A stretch of DNA of 64,000 nucleotides from Torreya grandis (lineage: Eukaryota; Streptophyta; Pinopsida; Cupressales; Taxaceae), in contig JARHVA010004902.1 of NCBI GenBank assembly GCA_037957365.1, positions 620,001 through 684,000 of the forward strand, given 5' to 3'. Shown in pieces: positions 34,540-47,642 of this stretch. Position 1 is the stretch's first letter. The number at the start of each line of letters is the position of its first letter. Under the pieces are notes generated by a model that was not told the origin of the DNA, did no database searches, and saw only the letters and a program-made list of their open reading frames with translations. The position numbers were made by a program, and so were the translations under genes.

Positions 34540-35520
34540 CTTGATGAATCCTTACCCATGGTCACCCCTATGGATTGGATTGTTGGGTCTACTATAAATG
34601 TCCTTGGAGTTGTACTTGATTTACTTAGGAATCCAGAGAGGTACTTACCAAGATTCACACCTAGTGTAGGAAGGATTTCTAGAGTATACATAACATCTTA
34701 CAAAACCACTCTCTTGATTTTGAATGTTGAACATGAGGATGTTTCATGTATATTGTTCCTTTTCACACTTATGGATGCAACCTATGACTAGTTTCTAAAC
34801 CTGGCTGAGTACTCTGTCATAAGTTGGGATCAATTCAACAATACTTTCATTTTTCAATTCATATAAATCATTTATCCTAGTTTCCTTTACCAACAATTCA
34901 ATTACATTAAAAGATAACCCAATAATCCTATTAGTAAATTCAATGCTCATTTCCAAAAGTTGTATAACCAAGTCACAACTCTTTGTAGCCTTGATGCTTA
35001 GTTGGCCCTATAAATGTATAATAATTAACTTTACCCATGGATTTCCATGTTTTTGAGAAGGGATACATTAGTGGTAGAATTGCTATTAGCTTATGCTGAA
35101 GCCATAAAAATTGACAAGAGTCTCAAACCATAAGGACAAATGATGGATCCCATTCCAAATGCTTTACCAAACATCCCAGCCTTGAACCTTATTCTTGATG
35201 CTAACCAAAACCTTCCCATGTCTCAACCACTACCTATAACTAACTAAATTCCCTTGAGACATGTCGTACCTAATCAATACCTAGGTTTTATTAATCTAGT
35301 AGGAAATAAGGAAGCACCCTAAACTCACAATCAAATGTTGTTACCTCATGTTGTGAGTAACATCCAAAACATACCACAAGCATTTACTAAGAATGAGTTG
35401 GATGCCATCCAACATATGATGCAAAGGTTTAATAATAACTTTTTAGGCTTGTAAATACAAATGGGTAACTATGGTGATGAGAATTAAAATAGTAACTTCA
35501 CTTAATAGAGGTAAAATAGA
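34540..35520 (+). pseudogene. gag: Ty3/gypsy gag (broken)
   Basis: The gypsy gag pattern is visible as VTPMDWIVGSTINVLG near 34558, FLNLAEYSVISWDQFNNTF near 34793 (family motif: W..L...SI.SW..L...F), FNAHFQKLYNQVTTL near 34945, and a Pro/Asn/Gln-rich tail with LPNIPALNL near 35170. A clear zinc knuckle is not visible. Point stops and at least one frame change break it. The region 35520-36215 is a degenerate linker to the protease. Confidence 0.65.
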
Positions 35521-36215
35521 ACCTAAAATCATCCCAATAACTAGTTAGAACCCTTATCCAATAAATTGCCTAAGATAAACATATGCAAAGTAACTCTCCC
35601 AAACTGGTGTTGTGTGCATAACACAATCTAACATGGGGAACTTGATTACATTGAATTATGCATTTACTTTGATATATTACAAAGAGATATGGAAGAATAT
35701 GAGGTAGTTCCTAATCACCCTGAGGTGTCCAACATTGGTAGGCCCCCTAGAATAACTATGGTGTTGGAAACCATGGAATTTACTAGCTAAGAAGAAAATG
35801 AGCCTGAAGAAATCATTAGTGAGGTTCAAGCCTTTTTTTAATTCCAAGAAAGCAATTATGCCCTTAGTAATAGGATAAAATAGTAATACCTCACCAACTC
35901 AACTCCTACGAACAATGGTGTAACTCTAACTAATTCTAAGGCTAAGAATGATCCACCACCTCCAAATCCTTGTGAATCTGAATCCCATGTGGAAATTCAT
36001 CCAATCCAAGGAAAGTTTAGGTACAACATAGCAGAATACATGAATAATTTTAAATCTAACATCACATTTCATGATCTTGTACAAATAACAGAGCAACATG
36101 TTCTAGTAAAATCACTTACTTAAAAACCAACTCAGCCAAAGCAAAAAATTGCTCACACCAATGTGATCATTCAAAAAAATAAGACTAAAGTTCCTCCATT
36201 ATTTTAACTATTAGT

Positions 36216-36560
36216 CTATTTAGGAATAACATACATAATTTATTAGTAGGCTTAGGATCTTCAGCCAATGTGATGCCTGCAATAGTTTGTGAAAAACTAG
36301 GATTAATCCCTATCAAATCAGATAAAATCATGGTTCATCGAGACAAGTTTGAGGTTAAGGTCATTGATGGACTACTGAATGTGCATATGAAGTTGGAATC
36401 ATAAATTAGGATCCATAAATTCATAAATATTCAAGTAGTGGAGGCTGTTGAAGCCTATAAGATGCTCCTTAGTCAGGATTGGTCAAAATCATCAAATAGA
36501 TAGATGGCTATGGATTTCTCCCACATGTGGTTGCCTTGAAGAGGTGTAGCCAATGACATT
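36216..36560 (+). pseudogene. Ty3/gypsy aspartic protease domain (broken)
   Basis: NNIHNLLVGLGSSANVMP near 36222 matches the active-site region of plant gypsy proteases (family: L.DLGAS.N.MP), with the catalytic Asp replaced by Gly. VCEKLGLIPIKSDKIMVH, FEVKVIDGLLNVHMKLES and MLLSQDW follow in the expected order, ending FSHMWLP near 36520. Confidence 0.75.
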
Positions 36561-36689
36561 ATAGTAGATAGGGAACCCAAGATGAAGCACATGATAATTA
36601 AATACAATGTAATCAATGAGAAAGTGAACCTATTATCCTCTTACTTAGAAATTTATATGTTGTATACAAATCCTACTAAGGATAAAGAT

Positions 36690-37190
36690 GATAGTGACCC
36701 CAAGCTACTAGGTTTGTGGTCCCTATATGTTGATGGGGATTGCTATAGACAAAGTAATGGGGTATGATTTATATTTATAGACACACAAGGTAAGAGGTTC
36801 TAGCTTCTTATAGGTTACAATTCCCTTGTACTAATAAATGTTAAAGTATGAAGCATTAATCCTTGGAGTATAATTTGCGTTGATGCATAAAGCTAAAGAG
36901 ATGAGAATGTTTAGAGACTTTGAATTGGCTATGAACCAATTTAAGCACAAATTTTAATGTAAATTATCTTACCTCTAAAAATAAAAACATAGGGCATGGC
37001 TTTAATTGAAATGCTCATTGATTTTAATGTTATTCCCATCCCCTGAGAGGAAAACGAAATTGTCAATTTGTTGCTGCTAACTTGACACCTCTAGAAGACA
37101 TAGAGATGAAAGAGTTTTATATTGAGTTAGTCCTTTGTCCTTCTATCCCAAACAATGTTGAAAACTCCTAGTTCTTTTAAGATGATCAAT
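36690..37190 (+). pseudogene. RNase H-like domain between protease and RT
   Basis: LWSLYVDGDCYRQSNGV near 36714 gives the first catalytic Asp (36732), KYEALILG near 36845 the Glu (36850), and KEMRMFRDFELAMNQF near 36895 the second Asp (36916). EENEIVNLL near 37052 marks the fourth site with Asp changed to Asn, then LTPLEDIEMKEFYIELVL. The pattern (DGS..GAG, EYEAL..G, GDSEL) is that of the second, archaeal-type RNase H of Tat-group plant gypsy elements. There the domain usually lies after RT-RNase H, but here it lies before RT. Two or more frame changes and several stops are present. Confidence 0.75.
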
Positions 37191-37429
37191 AGAGGCTCAA
37201 ATAATTGATGGAGTAGAAAGGGACAATCCTAGGGAGTAGCCATTTGACCATGATGGTGTTATGGAGATCAAGGGAAATCAAATTCCAAAATGGATTAGCT
37301 CCCTAGAAAGGACTTTTAATGTTGACATCCCTACTTAACCACCTAAAAAACCTAAATATGAGAATAAAAAATGTCAAATCATTAAACATGGCTCCCTAGA
37401 AAAGCCCTAAAATTTCAATATTGGTCCTG

Positions 37430-38850
37430 ATTGGATAGATGTAGAGGTAGAACAACTTCAAAATTTATTGTTGAGATATAAAGACATCATTTATTGGCCC
37501 TATGCATATCTCAAGGTCTTCGACCCAAAGATAATAACCCACACTATTCTTCTTAATCCAAACCAAAAACCATTTAGGGAGAGAGAAAGGCTTATGAACC
37601 CAATTATGGAACTAATTATACATAGAAGTTCACAACCTTCTCTTAGTTGGAATATTTTTTTAGTTTGCCACTCCACTTGGGTAGTGAATCTAGTGCCTAA
37701 TCAAAAGAAAAATAGAGAGATTAAAATATGCATAGGCTTTCAAAACCTAAATAGAGCCTTAGACAAATATAATTATTCATTGCTTTCCCTTGTTGAGGTA
37801 ATCTATATGGTGAGTGGATCTTAGATGATGCCATTTTTTTATGGATTCCCATGGTACAATCAAGTTTATCTAAATTTGAAAGACATAGCCAAGACTACAT
37901 TCACTATGAAATGAGGCATTATAAATGAATTCCATTCGGTCTGATAAATTCAAGGGTAACCTTTCAAAGGGCCATAGACCTTGATTTTAAAGGGTTAATA
38001 GTAAAATTTATTGTAATATACATGGATGATTTAACAATGTTTTATAAATATAGGGCTGATCACATGCGCCACTTGAAGATTTTTTATGAATGGTGCATAA
38101 GTTATGGAGTTTACTTAAACCCAAATAAGAGTGTGTTTGGAGTCACTAAAGGTATGATTATTGGCCACATAATCATATGAGAATGTATTTATGTATAAAT
38201 TGAATGTGCTAATGTAATTTACAAATTACCTCTACTGAATAATAAGAAAGAATTAAAATCCTTCTTTGGAAAAATTAAATTTGTTTGTAAATTTATTTTA
38301 GGGTTAATTTCTTGATTGTTAAACATTTGAATTCTATGCTCAAAGAGGATTCAAAAGTAGAGTTGAATTTTGAAACTAGAAAAGCCTTATATGACATAAA
38401 ATATTCCCTAAAGTAGACACCTATGCTAATTACCCCATATTATGTGAAGGAATTTTATCTTTATCCTTTTTCATCTGAACATACTATTGCTAAAGTTATA
38501 ACATAGGGGATAGACAAAGAAGAACATCTAATTGAATTTATGATCATGAATCCAAATGACACATAACTCAAGTATTAAACATTGGATAAACATGCATATG
38601 CCTTAGTCAAGGCAATAAAAAATGTTTAGACTCTACATCCTCATAAATAAAGTGCATACAATTATTCCAAACCCAACCAGCAAGATCATGTTGGGGGTAT
38701 AATGAATTAGGGGAACATATATGTATATGTATGGCTAAACTCCAATAATATGATTTGGAAATCAACCCTACCAAGTTTGTTAGAGGACAAGGTCTCACTT
38801 AGCTAATTATTGAGACTAATCCTCAAATCACAGTACATCAAGTTGACCAA
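37430..38850 (+). pseudogene. Ty3/gypsy reverse transcriptase and RNase H (broken)
   Basis: RT: YKDIIYWPYAYLKVFDPKI near 37477, NPNQKPFRERERLMNP near 37555, HSTWVVNLVPNQKK near 37671, NRALDKYNYSLLSLVEV near 37750, FQRAIDLDFKGL near 37972, and the catalytic YMDD at 38019-38030, then YGVYLNPNKSVFGV near 38105. The RT-linked RNase H begins near 38430 (EGILSLSF, SSEHTIAKVIT) and includes TLDKHAYALVKAIK near 38582. Unlike copia, RT comes before integrase. Confidence 0.88.
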
Positions 38851-38939
38851 ACACAAATTACTTATAAGGATTGGTACACCCAAGTCACCCAATATCTTCT
38901 TTATGGAAATCCATCCCTAGATTAAAATAAACATATAAA

Positions 38940-39403
38940 AGGGCCGTTAAATTGAAATAGGCTCAATACATGCTGAATAAAGGAGTTATGTATAAAAAGA
39001 CATTTGAAGTTATATACCTCAGATGCCTATTAGAAGATGAAGCCAAAGAAGTTATGGTTTTCTTTCATGAGAATGGTCACCAAATGCAAATATGCATAAG
39101 CTACTATGATCTAGATGCTATTGGCCTACCACATTCAAGAATGTCTATGGCTATATTCAATCATGCCATCAATGCCAAGAATTTTCCAAGAGAGGAATAC
39201 ATGTTTTAATGACTTTAAAACATGTTTTAGAGGAGATACCTTTTGCAAAATAGGGACTATATTTCATAGGAGTCATCAATCTCAACTCCTCAAGGAATAA
39301 ATTTGTCTTGTTGCCATAGATTATTGTACAAGGTGGACTGACTCAACATTAAAAAAAATAACACACCTAATGAAGTGATCAAGTTCTTAGAAGAAAACAT
39401 AAC
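38940..39403 (+). pseudogene. Ty3/gypsy integrase, N-terminal half (interrupted)
   Basis: YMLNKGVMYKKTFEVIYLRCL near 38967 leads to the HHCC region, of which the second pair is clear as SCHQCQEF (near 39160). The first core motif reads GLYFIGVI, with the catalytic Asp changed to Tyr. It is followed by LVAIDYCTRWTDSTLKK near 39308 and EVIKFLEENI near 39375. The frame stops at the ATAAC duplication because the minus-strand element begins at 39404. It resumes at 61786. Confidence 0.88.
39399..39403 (+). other. Target-site duplication ATAAC, left copy
   Basis: Directly before the LTR at 39404 and exactly repeated at 61781-61785 after the far LTR. The integrase frame joins across the two sites. 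Confidence 0.95.
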
Positions 39404-42400
39404 TATTGTCACTTGGATTTTCACCCTTTGAGGAGATGTCTTAGCTCTCCTCATCCAAGTGGCACAATTGAAACACCTCTAGGCTTGTGGATAGCCTAAA
39501 TATGAGGTGAATTTGTAGGTAGGGCTAGCTCCCTGGATGTACCACTTGTAAAACACCACTACACCTAAACTTCAGGGGGGAAAGGGAGAGAGAAAACTAA
39601 AAGCAAACTATCCTAAGGGAGGTGATACACCAAATAAATTGATTACTTCTGACTAGGTACATGTTACACATGAAACCAAGAGACTATCCAAACATACACT
39701 TCTCCAATCTACATCTTCTCACATCAATATTGCATTTTGAGGTTATGGATGAATGTTTAGGCTAGGAGGACTAGACAAAAGGCCTCAAATTTCACTAGTT
39801 AATAGACTAACTCACTTAACCTTGACACTTAATAAAACACTTCACATGCCCTACAAGAAGAAGCTTTTCAACTGTAAATAGGATGAAAGAATGAGACAAC
39901 ATGCTAAGGAAATCATAGTTATCACTAAAAAAGATCAATAATCCAAGTAAAATAAACTATGAACATTAATAAAGAGGTAAAAATTATTATTATTATTAAT
40001 CAAATGGTATGCAAAAGAGTAGGGCTTTGCCATACTTAGGTGGAGCATAAGTTACAATGGCCAAAATGGTTAGTTCTTATAGAACTTGAGAGAGAGAGAG
40101 AGGAGAAGAGAGAAGTTCAAGTGTCACAAAGACACTTGTCAAGTTAAGAAAAGGAGTTAATTATGCATGAGAATAGGATATGGGATGAACCATGTAAGGT
40201 TAGAAGGAACAAGTGGCTCTTCAAGTGATGAAACTTTTGCAAAGTGGCATGAAAGTTCTCATTTTGGCTCAAAAAATTGCCTTCATAATTTGGACCTATT
40301 TGAACATCCCAAAAATGATTAGGGATAGGTATGATTATTTTAATTAATGGGAATGGTTATAGACATGCTTCTCCATGTATTGGTTGTAGGCTTGGTCATC
40401 TAAAATCATCTAGAAAGGAGCTATCACTACCTGCACTCTAAGAAACTCCTCTTTCAAGCACCCTACACACTTGGCTTCCAAAAAGGCATATATTTTACAA
40501 AAAAAAATATTTGAGGGAGTGTATGATTATTTTAAATACCCTCCATGTCCTTATAAGCATCAAACATACCTTAAAAATCCATCCACTTGAAGCTTTCACA
40601 CTTTTCACTAGCTTGGTCACTATGCTAGCTTTGACTGGCTGAGATGAGAGATATTGTTTGCACACTTGAGAGTTTTTATGAAGAAAAAAATGACCATAGT
40701 GAGTTATTAAAATTCCTAACCTTCCCCCCAAACTTTATTTCATCCTTAGAATCCTTATAGAACTAAAAAAAAACACATAAAATAGTCAAAAGTACCTTGT
40801 TTTGTACCCTATTTATATAATTATATATAGTAAAAAAGCATGAGGAGTAGCCTGAAAGAGTCTCCTTCAAGGTTAAATCATCATAATAGGAAAAATATTC
40901 CATTATATTAGCTTAACAACCTCATTTCTCCATACTGATCACTGGTAAGGTTTGTATGGGTTTTAGCCCGTTTTGACCTCTTAAGCTTCGTTCATAAAAT
41001 TAAGATGTTAAAATTGTAAACACAAGAATGTTTTTTAAAACCTATGATAACTCCTTAAAATTTTTTTGGCCCCCATGAAAATCACCAAGAGTGATATGAA
41101 CTTCCAAAGTTGCTCTATCAAGCTCTTCCTTCCACTTACACAGGCTTAACATTGTGTTTGAGCCAAACGGGATTCAAATATAAATCATATGACTTTAGAA
41201 AGATTTATCACCTCTTTTTAGACCCTTTGAACATTAACAAATTTATTGGAGTGATCATCTAAGGCTATATATGAAGTTGACCCCCCTTTTGGATTCTAGG
41301 CCTAGTCATGCTTAGTAGGCATGTTTGCACCTTAAATCCCAAAATAATTTTTGATGGTTTTATTTGTATAAAAATAGCTTATATAACTCTATTTTGATTC
41401 TAAAAACATTCTATAATCAATTATAAATCTCACCTAGAGCTATAAGTGGCATTGGTCTCTTATTTGGTCTTTAGGCCTAAACTTTACCTAGTGAGTCTAA
41501 CTGCAACCTTGGTGTTTTAGACCTCCTTGTTTAGTTAAATACTTATAAATAAGGATTTTCATGTTGAATTAGATGTTTTACAACTTTAAAAACCTTATTT
41601 CCATGTCTGAACAGCCTCTAATTCATTTGGCTATTCCCTTTTCCAAAATTGTAGGGTTTGTACACAAGGGGAAGTACCCTCTATCTGAGACAAAACAAAG
41701 GGTAATTACCCTATTTTTTCAGACTAATTAACAATTTAAGAATCGTATTTAAGTGTAAATTATTATATCAGAAAAAATTTATCCCTTGATCTTAATCATA
41801 GACCCTTCAACTTCAACAAAACCCAAGACAGGCTTGTGCAAAATGGACTGTGTGTAGGAATTTAAAGATGTGGATTGTATGTACATCATTTGAGCCCTTT
41901 ATATATTCAAAATACAATAAAAGAGTTTCATTAGACTATTATTATTATTATAAAATTTTCAAATTTTTTTCCACCATTTTAATTCTTCATATACCCCTCT
42001 ATACACCCTGCTCAATCAAAACTGGGTTTCCATTCTTAACTGAGTTTTGCTTATTTAAAGCTCTTGTAGGTGTTCCTTATATGGTTAGACATTTGAAACC
42101 TTGAATAAGTATCTATAAAACCTTATAAGGTCAATTTAGTATTTAATATACCTATCCATTATATATTTGGGTTATACCCATCTCAATAAACTTTCTCTTT
42201 ATGCTCACTGCCTCTCTCTATTATTACAGTTGGTTGTAGGTGCAAATTACCTCCTTGGGGATACTTAGATTGTTATGGGGTCCTATTTAATCCATAAAAT
42301 ACAATTAAATGATCCTTTATTCACTTATTCTATATATATACCATTTCAAATACTTAGGATATCCCTAAACTAAGTTATTGTCAACATACAATCACTTATA

Positions 42401-44570
42401 GCTGACTGTGTTGGAGTCATTAGGCCCTATAGGTGTAGATTATATGACCTAGGACTTTAATGTATGATTTATTACCTCATTTAAACTTTAAACACCATGA
42501 CATAACTATAATTTTCATTTACATGTTTTACATGATGTCCATCACCAAGGTATCTAGTCTACTATCCATAATGACCCTACAACCAGCCTCTAGGTGTTAA
42601 TTTCTAGAGGGAGAGACACCTGTAGGTGTCTATGGGACCTAAAACACTATATATCACCCTATCATAATGATATATATGTCCATTGGTGTATCCTTCACTT
42701 AATAATTCCATTTAAAATAAGTAATTATGCCTCATCAACACCTTGAAGTGTTAAGGTCACCTTGTACCTTCAAAACCTGTAGATATTACTATTTGGTTTT
42801 AGTGGTTTCAGGGGCATCTTTAGGTCTCCCAATAAATATCTTCCACTAACTTTCTTGACTTCATTCTTTGAAAAGTTCATATTATATATAGAGGATACAA
42901 ACTATGATCATTTAAAGGTGTTGAAAGTATTTGAAACCATGTCATATGAACTTCACTAAAGTGCCTTGGATCTCTATTTTCATAGTTTAGGAATTTGGTC
43001 TCAAAACTTAGTCATCATCATTTGAAGTTGATCCCTATCTCAATATGCCAATATAACATTATTAAAATGTCTTCCATGCTCCATTAAACATGTAAGGACT
43101 CCAATTATGGTTCCAATATGTTCCTTAACACTTTATATGACACCTAAACCCTTTGGTAAGCCACCTGTAGATGAACATTTTCCTGTCTACAGATAATGCA
43201 AACTTAAACAGTCATCAAGATATGTGATCTTGCACTAAATTTTAGGCCTTCTCCAAGTTTTCCAATTCACTTCTAAGACTACAAAATATTTGGATCAACT
43301 GTTAAATCTCTTCTTCCATTATGATGTTATCACAGAGAGACCTCTATAGGTGGACCTAGGTTGTATGCAAGAAATGAACTTGGAATGATTTATGCACCAA
43401 AGGGACTGGCTTCATGGTCCATTGATATTTTCACAAAAGTATCAACATGAAACATAATTATACTTCCAAAAAACCTCCATGGACATGCTAAAGAGGTTCT
43501 ATATGTGCTCCAACATGGCTATAATTGAAATTGAGTAAAGAGTTGGCTGTGAGCCTAGCAACACTAAAAAATTGATCCTAGCATGGTGTTATGAGACTAG
43601 ACATGAGGGGAAGATGATAAATATGGAACCGAGACATAGAATAAATCACATCACGTTCCTATGAGGCTTCCTCTGAGAACCAAACATTTTGCAAGTAAAG
43701 ATCTTTGACTGAAACCTCACATGGTGACACCTTCATGTAATATGAGATAACTTTCTGATCAAAACACCATGAAACATGAAAATAAACATGGAGAGAATTT
43801 ATAAATATATCTCACATCCTCTGGAGTCAACATCACCAGCTATTTTATATGGACTTACCCAAAACATAGTAAAACCTATAAGGTGAATGAAACAACAAGC
43901 AGATAAATTTAGTCAACTTCATGAGGATGGTTCATAAAGCACATTCCACCATTCTTCAAAATATTGTTATGGAAATAAATATCTCTGAGTTTAATTTCAC
44001 CTCCCAAAGGCGTTTGACTTGAAACCTTTTCTACTAACCATACCAAGTACAAACTTGAAGACTGCTTTTTCTTGCCAAGCCTAGTGGAAGGAGAAATAAG
44101 CAATTTTCTTCATTTTTTTGAGATTCTAATCAAACTGATCACTGAAGCAAGTGTTTGGAAGATGAAGGGACACTATTAAAATGTCCCCAATTGTAGAAGT
44201 CTATACAACTCAAGAAAACTCTTCTTTTTTCAAGAAAATTGCCTTTTTCTAAGGAACCTAACACTTTTCAGTTAAGAACATTTGAATAAGGCATAATGGG
44301 ACACATAACATGTGACATAACCTTTTTAAACCTTCACATTTCCCTAGGAGGTTGTATAAGTCATTAAATGCCCCTTTTTTGACCTCAAAAGGAATCGAAA
44401 TGATATAATGACTAAAATGACTAATGACCAAGGTTAATATAACATGACATCATATTAAATGTCATATAATACACCTTAAGACATATATAATTAACCCCTA
44501 AAATACTTAAAAATCAAGTTTTTAACTATAGGGGTCCCAATTTGACTTACAGGGTCAAATTTGGTTAACA
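39404..44570 (-). repeat. 3' LTR of the LARD-like element (5,167 bp)
   Basis: It aligns along its whole length with 49259-49637 plus 56957-61780, about one difference in ten by eye. In element orientation it starts TGTTAACCAA (44570) and ends ..GTGACAATA (39404). It is AT-rich and contains a conserved inverted repeat (42615), several TAGGTG words, and an ATT microsatellite at about 39985-40000. No coding frame is supported; the open frames inside it are not shared by the other LTR. Confidence 0.9.
42615..42630. repeat. Inverted repeat GACACC-TGTA-GGTGTC in LTR
   Basis: 6-bp arms around a 4-base centre, inside a well conserved block GGAGAGACACC..TATGGGACCTAAAA. An identical copy lies in the other LTR at 59782-59797. 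Confidence 0.7.
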
Positions 44571-45802
44571 AATTAGTGACTCATAGGGGTAATATGCCTG
44601 CTTTACTAACTAGACTAGTAGCCCTATCAATCCATTGGGCTTGGGGAGTCATTTGAAGTCTAAGACAAAACAAGAGAAATTTTACCATTAATAACAAACT
44701 TTGATTAAGACAAGACTACTTGACTACGTCAACCACACGAAACAAAGGACACACATAAAATAAAGAAAACAAACTAACAAGACACACACACATGTGCTCA
44801 AGGCACTTAGGGGAATAAAAAAACAAACTATTATGTAAATATAGAAACTAAGCATACCTCCTTTTTAGGATCAAAAGGAAAGTTTCTTGAATCTTCTTCT
44901 TTATGAGATAAGTCATAGTGCCAAGCATGCTTATCCTTGAATTGGATGCTTTGTAAATCAGACCTATTCCTTGGCACTTCACTTGATCTACTCTCAAGTA
45001 GATCATCCTTAAATAGGTCTCTAATATAGATATATTACTCTTGAACTTGTATACATACCCCATATTTTTTTCCACTCTTCATCTCATGATCAACTAGTAT
45101 CTTCTTGGTAGGCATGGCTTCAAGAGGATTGGTTTCTTATTCCTTAGAAGATTGAGGCCAATAAGAGCTTATTCCATCCTTTAAGAGCTTATGTGTTTAT
45201 CCCAATTAATTGAGAGGATGATATCTAATTTTTATGACTTCAAACATATCATCATGAAATGTATATACCTCTTGAGAGGACAAATTTGAAAAATTGCTTT
45301 TCCTTTGCATACTCACCTAAGTGCCAAGGCTGCCTTCTCCATCTTTGACTAGATCATAGCCTCCTTGAAGAGGAGTATATCCTAATCCAATGATTACAAA
45401 CAATTCATCCAAAATCTGATGTGGATCTTGTTCTTTCCCATCTATGACATCTTTCATAGTGATGCAAGAACCAATGACTATTTCTTCCTCTTTGGCAAAA
45501 GGAAAACATTCTTCCATATCAACCCATTCTGAAGATTCAATACAAGATACCACCTATTATTTATAATTTAGAACCTATTGAGAGATCTCAAATTGCATAT
45601 AAATTTTCCTAAACTAATTTTTCTCCTCAAGGAATGTAATATCTTTAATTCCCTTCTTTGTGATTCTAAGACTAGGCATCTTAAAGTCATGTGAATTAGT
45701 TCAATGAGGCTGCCAAGGAGCTAGGCTTTCTTCAAGCAAGAGTTTTGAGTTTTTATCAACAAACTAATATTATTTAGGTTCCCATACCATAGGTCCATCA
45801 AG
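43968..45802. repeat. Tandem duplication, copy 1 (~1.84 kb)
   Basis: This block and 45803-47642 are diverged copies. Each begins TATGGAAAT.AATCTCT inside the LTR, runs through the LTR terminus and the short untranslated segment into the 3' part of the minus-strand ORF, and ends near ..CATCAAGTA. As a result the last ~600 bp of the LTR occurs three times in the element. Confidence 0.85.
44848..45553 (-). pseudogene. Second copy of the LARD ORF C-terminus
   Basis: A duplicate of 46672-47400, carried by the tandem duplication. It shows EECFPFAKEEEIVIGS, YTPLQGGYDLVKDGEGSL and SEVPRNRSDLQSIQF-like segments. It differs from the other copy by a frame change between 45317 and 45075. It lies downstream of the main ORF, separated from it by a piece of LTR, so it would not be translated with it. 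Confidence 0.6.
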
Positions 45803-47642
45803 TATGGAAATGAATCTCTTTGAGTATAATTTAACCTCTTAAAGGCATTTGACCTAGAACCTTTTCTACTGACTGTACCAAGTACAAACTTGAAGATTGC
45901 TTTTGCTTGCCAATCCTAGTGGAAGGAGAGATAAGATATTTTATTCATTTTTTTGAGAATATAATCAAATTTATCACTGAAATAAGTGTGTGTAAGACCA
46001 AGAGACACTTTTGAAATCTTCCCAACTATAGAAGTTCATACAAGTCTATACAACTCAAGAAAACTCCTCTTTTTTCAAGAAAACTACCTTTTTTTGAGGA
46101 ACTTACCACTTTTCAGTTAGGAACAATTGAATAAGGAATAATGGGACACATGGAATGTGATATAACCTTTTGACACTTTCAAATTTCCTTATGAGGTCGT
46201 ACAAGTCATTAAATGCCCCTTTTTTGACCTCAAAAGGACTCAAAATGATATAAAGACTAAAATCACTAATTACCAAGGCTAATATAATATGAAATCAATC
46301 TAAATAATATATAATACACCTTAAAGAATATATATTTAACCCATAAAACACCTAAAAATCAAGTTTTTACCTATAGGGGTCCTAATTTGACCTACAGGGT
46401 CAAATTTGGTCAACAAATTGGTGACTCATAGGGGTAGTATGTCTGTTATACTAAATAGACCAGTAGCCTTATCAGTCCATTGGGATTAGAGAGTCATCTA
46501 AAGTCTGAGATACAATAATAGGACTTTGACCATTGCCAATAATCTTTGATCAAGATAAGACCACTTGACTACCTCAACCACATGAAGCAAAGGACACATA
46601 AAATAAAGCAAACTAACTAACAAGATACACACATGTGTTCAAGGCACTTAGGGGAATCAAAAAACAAAATATTATGCACAACTAGAAACTAAGCATACCT
46701 CCTTTCTAGGATCAAAAGGAATTTTTTTTGAATCTTCTTCTTTGTGAGATGAGTCATAGTGCAAAACATGCTTCTCCTTGAATTGGATGTTTTTTAGATC
46801 AGACCTATTCCTTGGAACTTCACTTGATTTTATCTCAAGTAAATCATACTTAAATAGGTATCCAATATAGATATATTCCTCTTTAAATTGTATACATACC
46901 CCATATTTCTGCCCACTCTTCATCTCATGATCAACTGATATCTTCTTGGTAGGTATGGCTTCAAGAGGATTGGTTTCTTGTTCCTTAGAAGATTGGGTTC
47001 AATAGAAGATTGTTCCATCCTTCAAGAGCTGATGTGTTTATCCAAATTTATTGAAAGGATGATATCTCATTTTTATTACTTCAAACATATCATCATGAAA
47101 TATATATACCTCTTGAAAGGATAGATTTGAAGGGTTACTTTTATTTTGTATACTCACCTGAGTGCTAAGGTTTCCTTCTCCATCTTTGACTAGATCATAG
47201 CCTCCTTGAATAGGGGTATATACTGCTCTAATGATTTCAAAGAAATCATCCAAAATCTGATGTATATCTTACTCTTACCCATCCATGACATCTTGCTTAG
47301 TGATGGAAGAACCAATGACTATTTCTTCCACTTTGGCAAAAAGAAAACATTTTTTCATATCAACCCAATTTGAAGATTAAACACAAGACACCACCTATTA
47401 TTTATCATTTATAACCTCTTGAGGGATCTCAAATTTCATCTCAATTTTTCTAATCTAATTTTTCTCCTCAAGGACTGCAAGATATTCAATCTCTTTCTTT
47501 GTGATTCCAAGACTAGGCATCTTGAAGTCATGTGACTTAGTCCAATGAGGCTGCCAAGGAGCTAGGCTTTATTCAAGCAAGAGTTATAAGTTTTTATCAA
47601 CCAAATTATCTTATTTAGGTTCCCATACCAAATTTACATCAA
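45803..47642. repeat. Tandem duplication, copy 2 (~1.84 kb)
   Basis: 45803-46415 is a copy of the LTR end (ending TTGGTCAACA at 46415), followed by the ORF 3' part that is in frame with the upstream ORF. The junction with copy 1 at 45803 shares a few bases (TATGGA) with the LTR, consistent with a microhomology or template-switch event. Confidence 0.85.

Noticed and set aside
41850..42104. Open frame within the 5-kb LTR
   Set aside because: The aligned region of the other LTR (about 59000-59270) is not open in the same frame.
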